A stretch of 64,000 nucleotides of DNA from Kazachstania africana CBS 2517 (lineage: Eukaryota > Ascomycota > Saccharomycetes > Saccharomycetales > Saccharomycetaceae): NCBI RefSeq assembly GCF_000304475.1, contig NC_018940.1, positions 1 through 64,000 on the forward strand, written 5' to 3'. A model generated the notes under the pieces. It was given only the letters and a program-made list of their open reading frames with translations, made no database searches and was not told the DNA's origin. Every line of letters starts with the position of its first letter. Within the stretch, counting starts at the first letter, position 1. Positions 11,166-22,115 of this stretch are shown piece after piece. Made by a program: the position numbers and the translations under genes.

Positions 11166-12480
11166 TTATTCACACGTGGATTCCTTTCCATTGAGAGCAA
11201 ACAAAGTCTTCGTGAGTATATCTGAGCTACTACTTCGAGAAGTAATAATCCAGCATAGCATTATGTGGTATAGACTGTGATATTTTCTGGAACAACCAGT
11301 ATAGATCCCTCTAAGTTGCCTGGTCAAGAATCTTACCAGCTGTGGACCTACTGCTGCCTTAGCAATAAACTCCACAACTGATTGAACTGAATATGCTTAC
11401 TACTTCCAAGTACAATGTTGAATTCATGGAACGAAAAGAGAAAAAAAGTGAGTGCTGCATTGTCGTCCGGCACTCCCTTCATCAAGCTTACTATTATTAC
11501 CTGCTAGTTTACCAAATATTTACAGATTCGACTGCGTTGACACCAATTACTTTTAAACAGCTTTCCTGAGCTGAATATTCCTTAAAATGCGATATCTTTA
11601 AAAATATCAGGATTGCCTTCTTTTCAAGAATGAAACAAAGCTAGATGTCCACCATCAATTATATATTGTGCTACGCGTACGCGGAATACGATTTCCAACT
11701 GCTACGGCATGTTGAGAACTTTCTTGTTTTTGAATCCGGTACCTTTGATGTCAACTAATTATTCCATTCAAAGTATGCAAAGTGGACACATCCAACGAGT
11801 CAAATATCTATTATTGTGTCCAATGCGAAATACGTTCGATTTTTTTAATAAGATCCCTAGTACATGTTCTTCCTTCGAACATCCTACATTGATCTCCTTT
11901 TGAACCACTCGAATCATTTATCGAAACGCAATGATAATACAAAGAACAAAAGGATACAAGAACATAAAGCACTTTATTGCAATAGTGCTGAAAAAAGTTG
12001 AAGCACAAAAAAAAACGATTTCTTATTATACTTTATTTACAAGTGCCGTACGTTGTTAAACTAATCCTTACATGCTCTAATGTTGAGTAAAATAATGGCC
12101 ATAAATTTCGGATAGCAATCTTTTCAACTCTAGAGAATAATTTGAATTATGAGATACCCTCCCCCCCTGACAGGAACGATATAATACAGCGATGCATTCA
12201 AAAATAATTTTACTATTTCCTTCTTCAGTAATCCAAGTTCCCCAACGGAAAAACACCTATGTGTCAATTGTTTACTCTCGACGGTGTTAAACAATAGGGC
12301 AAGTTCTTCAAGATTAAATCTTCTAATCTATCTTGCTCAGGAAAAAAGCTCTGTAGTGACGCAACCGCAAGAGCGAATATACGGTATAAAGATAGTAACG
12401 TTCTGTGCCCTGATAGGATGAGTGTCAGTAATAATGGAGTTTAAGACTTTGAAGCGAATGTAACGGTGAGAGGCGATGAA
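11166..12480 (-). mobile_element. Relic B of a copia-type (Ty) retrotransposon, RT-RNase H end
   Basis: The frame 11375-11166 on the minus strand reads like the C terminus of copia-type RNase H: a VEFIAKAA block (compare TEAEYIA... of the family) and, near the end, SSSDILTKTL (compare ADILTKPL). DNA further along matches relics A and C, the latter at 19380-20210. Many stops and frameshifts make it inactive. The expected IN and GAG regions and LTRs are not recognised. Of the three relics this one keeps the pol 3' end best. Confidence 0.7.
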
Positions 12481-14694
12481 TTAAAAGATGCCCGATAACT
12501 TCTCAGGACAACAGCACTTGTAGCCAATTGCTCTAAATGAAAGTAATGAAACGGCAGCAGCTATGGGGTAAGCCTACAGCTACTTCCGTTCCATATGCAC
12601 TATTAGAACAATTAGATAATGAAGGCTTTATGTTTCATATCGATAGGCACATTTCCTAATGGAATTTTGCGAAAACGTCCAATGATTGCCATTTCAATTA
12701 GAATGTTTTTTGCTGCCAAACTGCATTCACTGACCTTTCCGACAGTCTTCACTTTGTGATTGAACTCAACGTAGTCTTTTTCCTTTCCAATCTAGTGAAC
12801 TCTGTGCTTTCAAGCATTCCTTCCCGTAAGACAAACATGTTGGGCTGACACGAACTAAAAGAGAATGACATTATACAACTAGACATTGCCTTGTTTCAAA
12901 ATTATCTGCGGTTTCTTTAGGTTTAGTAGTGCTATGACTGTCAATGAAACGACAAATAACAGTTTTACTACCCTAGTAGATGCCAAGACTCCTAAAGAAG
13001 AACAACTTACATTATACGGTCAAACACAAATGGTAGCCACCCGTCAAACAGAATGATGGCTCTTAAATAAAAGCAATGATATTGATAACCAGCCGTATTA
13101 TAGCGCGTGTAAGACTTTAGAACGGTACTATTTAATTTTATATGTGATTCATAGACTTCTATAAACAGTTATTCTGTCTAAGTTAGCCTTATTTTGTCGT
13201 TTTCCAGCGCATTGGTAGAACAAACATGACTTTTTAAGTGGACAATACTCCTCATAGAATAATTTGCTGTATGTCTTTAATCTGGCAAGTATTCGTCTCA
13301 CGTTCATTACCGACTAAAATAAGAAGTGAAGGTATTTACAAGTTTCAAAAGCCGCGTATTTATATCTCGAGATTTATCTTCATCAGAAAAGGACCTCTAG
13401 AAGGGTCATCATAGGTCACCTTGGGAAGAGTTGATGGCGTACCTTCCACCTTCTCAAGGTGAGGTAACCACAGCCGACTTCACATTTACTATAACTCTAT
13501 GAAATTTCCTTCCTGTGGCTCCAAATAGTTACAATTGAATGTTAAGATTAAGGGAATGTTCATTGCATATAAAATGTTCTGCGAAATTGACGTATATGAT
13601 TAATTGTACGACAGAATATGTCTGTGAAGAAAACACGCTTTGGTGTTATATGTTATATAGTATCAGCCCTTCCAAAATAATCAGGTGGCCAGGTGACATA
13701 TGCACGTTGGCATAAGCTTTCTTGTGTCAACAATTTTGCTCGTATTAAAAATGGGTTCAATTTGATGCTACAATTCGCCATATAATTTCATCACTGATGG
13801 GAAGTAACTGAAGGGTTTCTCGCACATTTTAATCAGTTCCATTAACATGAGTGGCTGCCTCGAGATAAATGCCTGCCATAATGTCCATTAATACAATTAT
13901 TTATATGACAGTAACTACTGTCTCAGACGGACCATACTGACGGTTTGTCTATTTTAGGAAAAATGTTCAAAAAAAGAAACTTGAAAAAGGACCGCACATA
14001 AAAAATTTCTTTTTCGAATCTGGAACCCTTGTCCACAACATTCATTTGCCTACCTTTTAAAAATGAGGTAGGGTCTTTTGTGCGCGTTTTTCTGTTTCTT
14101 GAAATTAGCACAGCCATCTCGGGAGATGTGTCATTATGATTACACTCTCAGAGTAGTATGTACAAATAAATCTATTTTTATCTCCATATTTGGTCGCATC
14201 TAAACTCAAATAGTCAGGAACGCCTTTTTATACGCTCGCGACACACTTGTCGTTCCTTAAAGCTTTTTTTGCGGTATTCGGCAAAGTGTGTTAGTATGAA
14301 TGCTAATTATATCTGCATAGCGTTAAAAAAGACTAGGTTTCTTTAGGTTTTTGCAACGTAACTAACCTCAAGAACATTGTATAGGTACTTCCACAATAGT
14401 TCTTTTGTTCTGAACGAGATTTAAGCAGGCACAGTAGTAAAATAGAGGGCTACAAAATACATTCCGTTATTTGCATAAGTTGCAGTCTTTGACAGTTTTT
14501 TAGGTCTAGAACAAAGCTCATGCTTTGACTAGAAACTCATGTCGCCAACCGAAAATTTATCATTCTCAAACAGTATATTTTATTTCAGAGTAAGTTTTTT
14601 TCCTCAGAGTCTTAAGTAGTTGAAAAACTGTTGAAGTTAAACAGTTTTAACAGAGTGGTCCACGATAGCGTTATTGGCCAATCGAGGAAAAACA
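12481..14694. other. Intergenic, nothing recognised
   Basis: Roughly 2.2 kb between Ty relic B and the secreted-precursor gene. The only ATG-started frame over 60 codons is 13923-14117 (-). It has a basic composition and no recognised similarity, and I do not call it a gene. I see no tRNA. Confidence 0.45.
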
Positions 14695-15627
14695 ATGCGT
14701 TCAATTTCCTTATTTTGTTTTGCTTTTTTCACTGTTGTTGCCCTTGCAGCATTTCCATATTATGATTATATTCATTTAGGTGTCACAACCATTTACGCCT
14801 ATTTTCAAGACGACAAACCTATTGCGGTCAAAGTAGCGTGGTGGGGTTCTTTTATTCAATCAACCACCAATGTTATCCAAACAGGCATAGATGCATGCGA
14901 AGCTTGTAAGGATAATCACGAGGACTCCGCATCTTTAGATTGTGCACGTGCGGTGACTAATTTGGCCGGAACACTTGCAACTAATTTATTATCAATCTAC
15001 GTTGGCTGGCATTATGCAGGAACACCAAATGGCAGTTTAGAAGGTGCCGACCCAACAGCTCTCCGAAAGAGACAGCTTAGGCAATGTGAAAGCACTAATG
15101 GTTTGTATGATGTCTCTTGTGTTACGGATTGGTTATTTGATCACTATTCTCAACCAGAGTCCGGAAAATGGTACCCAATTGACAACTCATTGACCAAAAG
15201 AGATTTGACTCAACCCTCAATTTATTTGAAACATAACGAAACTTCTGAAGTGTATCACTTGATCTTTAATCCTTCATCTGGATCAACAGGAACATTGGCG
15301 ATTGCACCAGCAAGAATTGTGGGAAACTCCACATTAGCAAAACGCCAAGATCTTCCAGTGTATTCTCCATTGTGTACTGGATACATTGCTCTCGATTTCT
15401 GTGCCAACCAGAGTAAATGGGGAGGCTTCTATACCAGTGGAGAACTTGAAAATGAACTAAATGAGATTTTCGCAAATGACGTTAGTGGTTCGTGGAGAGC
15501 CGATTATTACAAGATGTATACTTGCGAAGATACTTGTGATACGCAAGATTGGGAAGTCTCCTTTAGACTTTACTACGCTAGTGTAGGTAAATTCTTACAT
15601 TGGACAAAATGTGATACCGGTTCTTAG
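14695..15627 (+). CDS. Secreted Kex2-type precursor protein, toxin-like layout
   Basis: I start at the ATG at 14695 rather than the in-frame TTG 21 bases upstream, because residue 1 then begins a clean signal peptide (MRSISLFCFAFFTVVALAAF). The protein has 310 residues. A second hydrophobic stretch (about 85-105) follows a small Cys cluster, and three Lys-Arg sites at about 125, 168 and 216 divide the rest into Kex2-type fragments. The last fragment, about 93 residues, carries five Cys and an N-glycosylation sequon. The plan (signal peptide, hydrophobic segment, KR-bounded pieces, Cys-rich C terminus) resembles yeast preprotoxins, but I see no sequence match to the ORF at 6999-8036 and do not recognise the family. 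It stands alone, with Ty relics on both sides. The frame is intact with no internal stop, so it may be a working gene. Confidence 0.7.
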   Translation: MRSISLFCFAFFTVVALAAFPYYDYIHLGVTTIYAYFQDDKPIAVKVAWWGSFIQSTTNVIQTGIDACEACKDNHEDSASLDCARAVTNLAGTLATNLLSIYVGWHYAGTPNGSLEGADPTALRKRQLRQCESTNGLYDVSCVTDWLFDHYSQPESGKWYPIDNSLTKRDLTQPSIYLKHNETSEVYHLIFNPSSGSTGTLAIAPARIVGNSTLAKRQDLPVYSPLCTGYIALDFCANQSKWGGFYTSGELENELNEIFANDVSGSWRADYYKMYTCEDTCDTQDWEVSFRLYYASVGKFLHWTKCDTGS

Positions 15628-17435
15628 GTACAATTTTCTTATAAGAGATAAATATTTTTTTGCAGCGCTATATAGCAAATAAAACATTTTTGATCGATAG
15701 TAGAAAAGAGCACAAATATTTGGGTACTAATGATCTTGCAAATTTCACTTTTAATGCAAAAATCTTCAACAATCCTTAAGTAAAAGCACTCTTAACACAA
15801 TGTCTGTGGATGTCATAATTATTTATTTCAAAGCTTTTTGTGAGTATATTTCTGTAAGTATTTTCTTCACCGTTCCCATTGTGACTTTCGTCAAAAAAAA
15901 ATGCACTCCATTACCAACAGTGTAGCTTTGTGCCCTTCAATGATGGCACTTCTGTATGAATAAACAAATATATATAGTCGATGGGATGGCGACAGTTATG
16001 AAAAGGTTGGTTGGCTTCAGGAAGTCATTCCCTTCAATATTCACCGACGCTTCCTTGTCAGGTAATGGTAGATCGATGATGCGCCTATTATTTGGTCCAA
16101 AGCTTAATTCTAGGAAGCTAGCCCTGAAATATAAAACAATCTTAGAAATTTCGGATGTTGATCAAGTGCAACAAGTAATGGTTTTGGAAACGTACCACTT
16201 TTGAATCCCATAAATGGACGTGTCACAGACTCTTCTAACTGTGATTGTATGATTTTGGGTATCCAGCGATTACAGGCTTCAATTTCTTTCTCAGGAGCAA
16301 GAAAACCCTCTTTCTCGATTGGATAAACTTAAAAATACGGTTTTAAACCGCTAGGGTTTCAAATACATCAACAAGAACATGCTTGAAATGTACTATAGTA
16401 GGAAATTACTGAAGCTAGTTGTCTTTTCATGAAGAGCAAATGATCTATTGATGGGGAATACAAGCGGCTGCAGAATAATTTTTGTAGATGAGCTTCGGTA
16501 ATAGTGTATGCACTTATGAACCACTATCGCTAATAGCGGGTATCTTGGGATTTCTGAAATACGGGCACAGAAAATCAGAACTATCTATCACTGTTGTTAT
16601 GGTCCTACGGTAAGTAAAAACGAAAAGATGCAAGGTTATCCCAACCCAAATGATTTTTACTAAGTTTAATCCTTTTTTACGATGTTACGGGTGGCCATAC
16701 ATTTTTGCAGACTTATCTGCTGCGATGGCTTCTCCGATATTCAAGTTCACAATGCTGGTATATTTAAGAAGCGATTCTAAATACGAAGTCACAAGATATG
16801 GCTTCGACAAATTTTAGTCTGTACTGTATTTTAGAGCTGCGAGAAATGTTGCTCAAATAGCACTTCTGTTATTCGCAGTTGGCCAAGAACCTCATTAGAA
16901 CTGAATGTAAATTGCCATTTTGGGATATATCCTGTCATCGTGATAACCGTAGTGACTCTAAAATTATACGGCGCTATCAGGGCCACCCCGCTTTGAAAAA
17001 CATTAGCAATAAATGACGTTTTCAAAAACAATTTGAGGTGCATCGAGCTGAGAGGTATGGATATTGATGTCGCTAACTGTAGAGGCTTAATGGACGTACA
17101 ATTTTTTGAGAGTTGAGGTTCAACCAGTGAGGAATTAGAGCAGTGGAAAAAGTTCATAAATCGGAGACGATCTTCCAAGGTTGATATCGCTGAGATCCAT
17201 TTATTGATGAAAATGACACTATCTAACAGGCTCTCTTTTGAACATATAAATAACTGGCTTTATTTCCAACTCTCACTGATATTTCTATTCCATTTTATCT
17301 ATATGCTAGTTTATAAAAGAAACATACTATTACGAATCCATAATCAACAACGATTCATTGATTTCTGAATTAATATTCACATTTACATTCTTACAAAGTC
17401 CTTTACTTTATAACTAAAAACAAAATATTTACTAA
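15628..17435. other. Intergenic with one possible Ty fragment
   Basis: About 1.8 kb between the two secreted-protein genes. It holds the possible RNase H relic at 15956-16204 and nothing else I can support. The 115-codon frame at 16831-17178 (-) begins with TTG and resembles nothing. Confidence 0.45.
15956..16204 (+). mobile_element. Possible Ty1-like RNase H fragment
   Basis: An 82-codon frame contains FTDASLSGN followed by LLFGPKLNSRKLALK and then EISDVDQV. In spacing this resembles the Ty1/Ty2 RNase H segment with its SDASYGN motif, the NGK...KSTKAS segment and the TEAEI motif. The similarity is by eye and weak, and the frame is on the opposite strand from relics A-C. It may be a fragment of another Ty lineage or coincidence. 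Confidence 0.3.
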
Positions 17436-18164
17436 ATGTGTTTTTTAGCGTTATTCTTCCTCATCCAAGTCGTCTTTTGTGAACTTACTTTTCCAGACAC
17501 TTCCGGTGACTTGCCATCCTCTACAGCTGACTGTTCAGAAGGATCTTTTATGATAACTCATGAAGGCTTCGCCTATTGGGATGGTGATTTGCCTACTGAT
17601 GTTGCGGACAATTTGACAAACGCTCTTAACGATATGTTCGGAGTTACTTTTGATAATGAAATTAAACAAATCTATAAATTGTCTGAGTCTGGATATGTTA
17701 TCGGTGTTTTTGGAGGTATTCAAGTTGATTCTAGTATTACTAACATACTGACTATTGTTAGCACACCAATAGTGTATGAAAATGGTATTAACAACTATTT
17801 CTATCTTGAATCTCACACAGGTGACCTAAAAGCTACTTATGGTTTTATTGTTGCTAGGGAAGAATATGATGCTTATGTTGATGAGGCAGTCAAAACATGG
17901 AGTATGGGAAGGAGTTATGATTTCTACACTAGCACACAATCCATCGGTAATGTTAACGTGTGCCAACGACTAGCGGAAGAAGCTTATTCCCCGGTTAACT
18001 CAGCCGAGTTTGGTGAATGTATCTCAATTTTCTATGATTCATCAAAGACCATTGAGGAACAGACTGGTTTGACAGATGATCTATTGTACGTATACAATAA
18101 TGGTACGGTTTCCTTTAATGACGGCGACAAAGTCTGTATTTCTATTGGTACCGCGAGCGAATAG
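17436..18164 (+). CDS. Small secreted protein of unknown function
   Basis: A 242-residue protein starts at the ATG with a strong signal peptide (residues 1-15; likely cleavage after the Cys at 15). The mature part is acidic, has Cys at about 33, 176, 195 and 234 (enough for two disulfides), two or more N-glycosylation sequons (NLT, NGT) and no further membrane segment. No dibasic Kex2 site is visible, unlike the other two secreted proteins nearby. I do not recognise the family. The intact frame and four spaced Cys argue for a real exported protein. Its place between secreted toxin-like genes suggests a subtelomeric secretome locus, but a toxin role is only a guess. Confidence 0.7.
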   Translation: MCFLALFFLIQVVFCELTFPDTSGDLPSSTADCSEGSFMITHEGFAYWDGDLPTDVADNLTNALNDMFGVTFDNEIKQIYKLSESGYVIGVFGGIQVDSSITNILTIVSTPIVYENGINNYFYLESHTGDLKATYGFIVAREEYDAYVDEAVKTWSMGRSYDFYTSTQSIGNVNVCQRLAEEAYSPVNSAEFGECISIFYDSSKTIEEQTGLTDDLLYVYNNGTVSFNDGDKVCISIGTASE

Positions 18165-19289
18165 TCATCACATCAATGTTTGATCTATGATAATGAACAC
18201 ATTTCTTGTTGTTTCTCTGATTTCAGTAACATGTTATTCACTATTTTTTTTTTAATATTCGTGTATGGCCATGATAACTATCTATTTTATTCTCTTTTTT
18301 ATGTATCGAAACAGTTAATCTAAAATAATACGGGGTGATGTTCGAGCTCTGTATATCCATTATTGCTTTTTCTCTCTTACTTTCTCTATGGGAAGTTGCC
18401 CCTCATTTTTGAAGTAGTCTTATTTAAGGTTAGTTTGCATGCTTGTGAAATACATAACTTTAGCGGCGTTTTATTTCTCTTGGCCAATGACAGTAAATTT
18501 TTTCGCCTTTTTAAGTTCACTATGACTAAAACCAACAAATGACACTATATAAAGTGGAATATGATGTGCGGTAAATAAACGTTCCCACTGGAAATTTGCC
18601 AAAATCATTAATAGTAGAAATTCAACTGCGAAAGTCGAAAATTACAGAGATCGGCGTAAAATGAAAGTCGTTTGGTATATTAAAGTCTTCAGTTATTTTC
18701 CGCATGTATGATAAACTGAAAAAATGGTTTTATCTTGCAACAGTGTACCTGGCGCGACACTATATCTATTTTTTTCCTTCTCAATTTACATACAGACTTA
18801 CTAGTCTAGCAATGACAAATGTAAAGAATGAATAACAGGGGTCATCGCGATGCTAATTTACACACACCGTACTATCCACATGAAGTAGTACTTGGGATAA
18901 TAACCGCTGGAAATGGCATCATACTGACATTTCAATGTTTTAGAAGGTTTACACACCAAGCATGGCGTGTTAACGCAACCGGTCTTAATATGTAATAAAT
19001 ATGGCATAATAATTATGATAATGTATTGACTTCTGCATCCAGAAAATGATAATTTTTATAAATCAGAATGTGTTGGAAAAAGTATAAACATTCAGTTAAA
19101 GACTGAAGTTTGGTCAAAGTTTGTTTCACTGTGTACTATTTTATATTTTGATTCATTTCATACATAACTAGTGCGTTATTTGACAGTAAATGATGTCCAA
19201 GAATCTATTATTTTAATTGACTGCGCTTTCACATGATGAATACAAGTAACAATGATAATATACATGAGTTTTCTTCTGATCTTCCTTTA
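18165..19289. other. Intergenic, nothing recognised
   Basis: AT-rich DNA of about 1.1 kb downstream of the secreted-protein gene. No ORF, tRNA or repeat is recognised. Confidence 0.5.
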
Positions 19290-20222
19290 TGTCAGGAAAG
19301 ACAAGATAAAGCTGGGAAAAAAGATGATTGCCAAATTGCTGACCCGCACTCCTTTGATCAGCCTGCTAGTATTCATTTCTGGTTCACCAAAGACCCACGG
19401 ATCAGATTGTCTTAACACCAATTACTGATGAACAGCTTTCCGGAGCCAAGTCCCTCCTCAAAATGGAATATCTTTAGAAGCTTAGGCTAGCCTTCTTTCT
19501 GAGCATCGAATAGCATCACACGCCCACCACCAACAATATATTGTGCTAAGAGTAAGGTGGGATACTATCCTGACTGTTACGATGTATTGAGAACATTTGT
19601 AATTACGAGTCTGATTCCATTCATGTCAACTGATTTTTTCCTTTCAAAGAATGTAAAATGGACAGATCCAAAAGGTATGGTATTTAATACGCAACATATC
19701 TGATTTTTCATTAAAATCAGTAGTATTTATTCATTCTTCAAACATCCTAAGGTGGTTTTTCTTTTGAATCACTGGAATCATTAATCAAAATGTGATAATA
19801 TCACAAAGAATAAGAGGATACAAATATAAAAAGCATTCCATTCTAATGCTACTGAAAAAAGTCTAGGCACCTATCTTTTCAACTCCGGAGAATAATTTGG
19901 CCTATGAGACACCTCATCAGACTGGGATGATATGACACAGCGATGCTTTCAGAACATAACTTTACAATCTCTTTCGTCATAATCCAACCCTCCATAATGG
20001 ACGCTAACAATAGCTTTCATTGATTGACTCTACTATTAAGCTATGCTAATTGTTTACTTTTCTTGATGACGTTGAATAATGGAACAAGTTCTTGAAGATC
20101 AAACTTTTGCGATGACGTAGCAGCAAGACGCAGTGATGATATAATGATGGTAGGATTGTGTCCCATTGATAATTGTGATGAGTGTTAGTAACAGAGGAGA
20201 TAAAGAAACTATAGTGATCCTA
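19290..20222 (-). mobile_element. Relic C of a copia-type (Ty) retrotransposon, RT part
   Basis: On the minus strand the segment near 20106-20089 reads FDLQEL, matching the copia RT block after the YVDD box (F-[ED]-[ML]-x-[DE]-L-G). Near 19924-19889 it reads SLMRCLIGQIIL, matching the family block YRSLIGSLLYL. Between and after these it is homologous to relics A and B at the DNA level, with many stops. No YVDD itself and no LTR are seen. Similarity to relic B ends about 20220, just before the 3' end of the BXI1-like gene. Confidence 0.7.
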
Positions 20223-20257
20223 ACAATGGGGGAGTGCCGATCCCTGAGTGGCATCGT

Positions 20258-21043
20258 TCATTTGATCCATTTAAGAAACGGTGGAAAAATGGTAATAATA
20301 CATATAAAAAGAAAAACTGTGTCTGGGCAACCCTTGATTGGACCAAAATTGCGCAATATAGAAGCAAATATGAAAATTGGGTACAGTCCTAAGAACAGTG
20401 TTGACCATATATTATACGCTAAAGAACAAACAATATTTTTATAGATTGAAATGACAAAGAACACAGTCCCAAGTAAGATGGAGGTAATCCATAGCACCAA
20501 AACTTTCTTTGAAATAATCAACTGGACGTTCTCTCCAACTCTTGTATCGCAAACGGTTTCTGTAATAAGAAACACGATCATTGAAGAGATTATCAAAGCC
20601 TTGAACCGCGCATCGAAATCTTCATTTAGCAAGGATAACCGAGTGAACTGATAAGCATAAGCTAAAGTATAGATAAAATAGACTATTTGTTGCCTTCTTC
20701 CTGATTCATAGTATCTCACAGAGGTATTCTTTTTCAGTAACGACTCTTCATCTAGGACTTGTGTTTCAGAACTGGCACTCCAAGGTGAAAACAAAAGGAA
20801 TAGTAGTGATGTTGTTTCAATTCCAGCACTCAAAGGAGACAGCCAGTCATTTCCGCTAATAAATGTTGATGCTGCTTTCCAGCGGAAGATACACTGTGCG
20901 AAAACAACTACAGATATGACCTGAGCTGCTAAGATAGCGTAGACCTTACGACTAAAAATTCTCATCACAACAAAATCGTATGGATGTTCTCCTTCTGCTA
21001 CAAAAGTATCGTCTTTTGGATATCCGTGTCTCGTGTCCCCCAT
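20258..21043 (-). CDS. Diverged Bax-inhibitor / LFG-type membrane protein (BXI1-like)
   Basis: The 261-residue protein starts at an ATG and has about seven hydrophobic segments. Its beginning, RIFSRKVYAILAAQVISVV, aligns with the signature opening of yeast Bxi1 (YNL305C) and other TMBIM proteins. The middle segment around QFTRLSLLNEDFDARFKALIISS aligns with the Bxi1 helix that ends in the ...ALLITT block. Family members are ER or vacuolar membrane proteins linked to calcium leak and cell-death control. Odd here: the conserved acidic residues of the last helices (Asp in the Bxi1 segment FIDTQ and in YLDIVNLF) are replaced, the equivalent segments reading PIFIFASIL and FLFICIITIF. The calcium/pH-sensing pair is therefore probably absent. 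It lies outside any conserved gene order and ends next to Ty relic C, which suggests a fast-evolving duplicate. Confidence 0.65.
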   Translation of the reverse strand: MGDTRHGYPKDDTFVAEGEHPYDFVVMRIFSRKVYAILAAQVISVVVFAQCIFRWKAASTFISGNDWLSPLSAGIETTSLLFLLFSPWSASSETQVLDEESLLKKNTSVRYYESGRRQQIVYFIYTLAYAYQFTRLSLLNEDFDARFKALIISSMIVFLITETVCDTRVGENVQLIISKKVLVLWITSILLGTVFFVISIYKNIVCSLAYNIWSTLFLGLYPIFIFASILRNFGPIKGCPDTVFLFICIITIFPPFLKWIK

Positions 21044-22115
21044 AATGATAATACAATTTATAAGAATATTATCCCACTTTCTTGGGATGGTTGAAAAAAG
21101 GTCGAGAATTTATTTTTTTGAAAATAGGTCTTCGAGATATCTAGATTGCCAAAGGGTGACTAAAGTGAAAATGCTTCATTCATATCATATATAGGAACTT
21201 TTCAACAAGCTCGTGCCAAATTAGATGATATTGAGAGTGGATTTGGGAAAAGAGGACCATTTACGGTGCATAAGTCCTTTAGAGGAAATTTTCTACCTTT
21301 CTTCTTGAGAAACAAACTGACTTCAGAAGAACGACAGATAGGAATTAAAATAGGTTTGTCCCCCTCAGTGTAGACTTTAAGTCTGATATATGAACGCTTG
21401 TTTTATTATCCATAAATGATTTAGCGCCTTTTTGGGGGGCGTAATAGGCTGTACGTAAAATAAAAATGAACGTTCCTTTAGTTTCCACATCAATGCACAA
21501 TAGCCTTTGGTGATTATCGCTCCCTTACAATATTGCACATTAGTTTGATGAGGCAGGAAATTAGGATTATTATCTTGAAAAGGTCCAGTACTAGAAGAAT
21601 ATATTGAAACATTATGAGCTAATTGCAGAATGCTGACATGTTTTATGATGTCATTCTTCTGAAGTCGAGTCTAAGTCTATTATAAAGAGGATATTTTGTA
21701 TCTAAAGGATTATATGTCGTGTTAATGCAACAATTCCTATAGCTAAAAGAAGAAGCACTATGACATGTAATGAGGAATAATATCCAAAAGATCTAGCGAA
21801 ACCAATGGTCTTATTTCAGGGAGATTATGTTAATTCTAGGTAATTCTCCATCCATCGCGTCAATTTGACCATTCCACGTTTTCATCTTGTGTATTCATGT
21901 CCCTTCTGTAATAAAGTGCCATTAAAAGGATCTGCAGTCTGTTGGTCCAGAACTTGGAATCTGTGGCTAGACAGCATGTCAGTGCGAAATAATCCAACAT
22001 CACAACAAAGCAACTTCATCTTCAGTGGCCTAAGAATGCACAGAAATCATAGCAGCATAGCACAGGCGGGTGAGTTCAAAAATAATGCCATGTTGTTATA
22101 CTTTCTCTTTTTATT
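21044..22115. other. Intergenic with an ATG-less open stretch
   Basis: About 1.1 kb upstream of the BXI1-like gene. The + frame 21164-21370 is open for 69 codons without an ATG and its composition looks protein-like (for example TSEERQIGIKIG near the end), which hints at another decayed gene. Nothing else is recognised. Confidence 0.35.

Noticed and set aside
20258..21043. BXI1-like protein as a proven toxin immunity factor
   Set aside because: Only proximity to secreted toxin-like genes supports this; nothing in the sequence shows it, so it is kept as speculation only.
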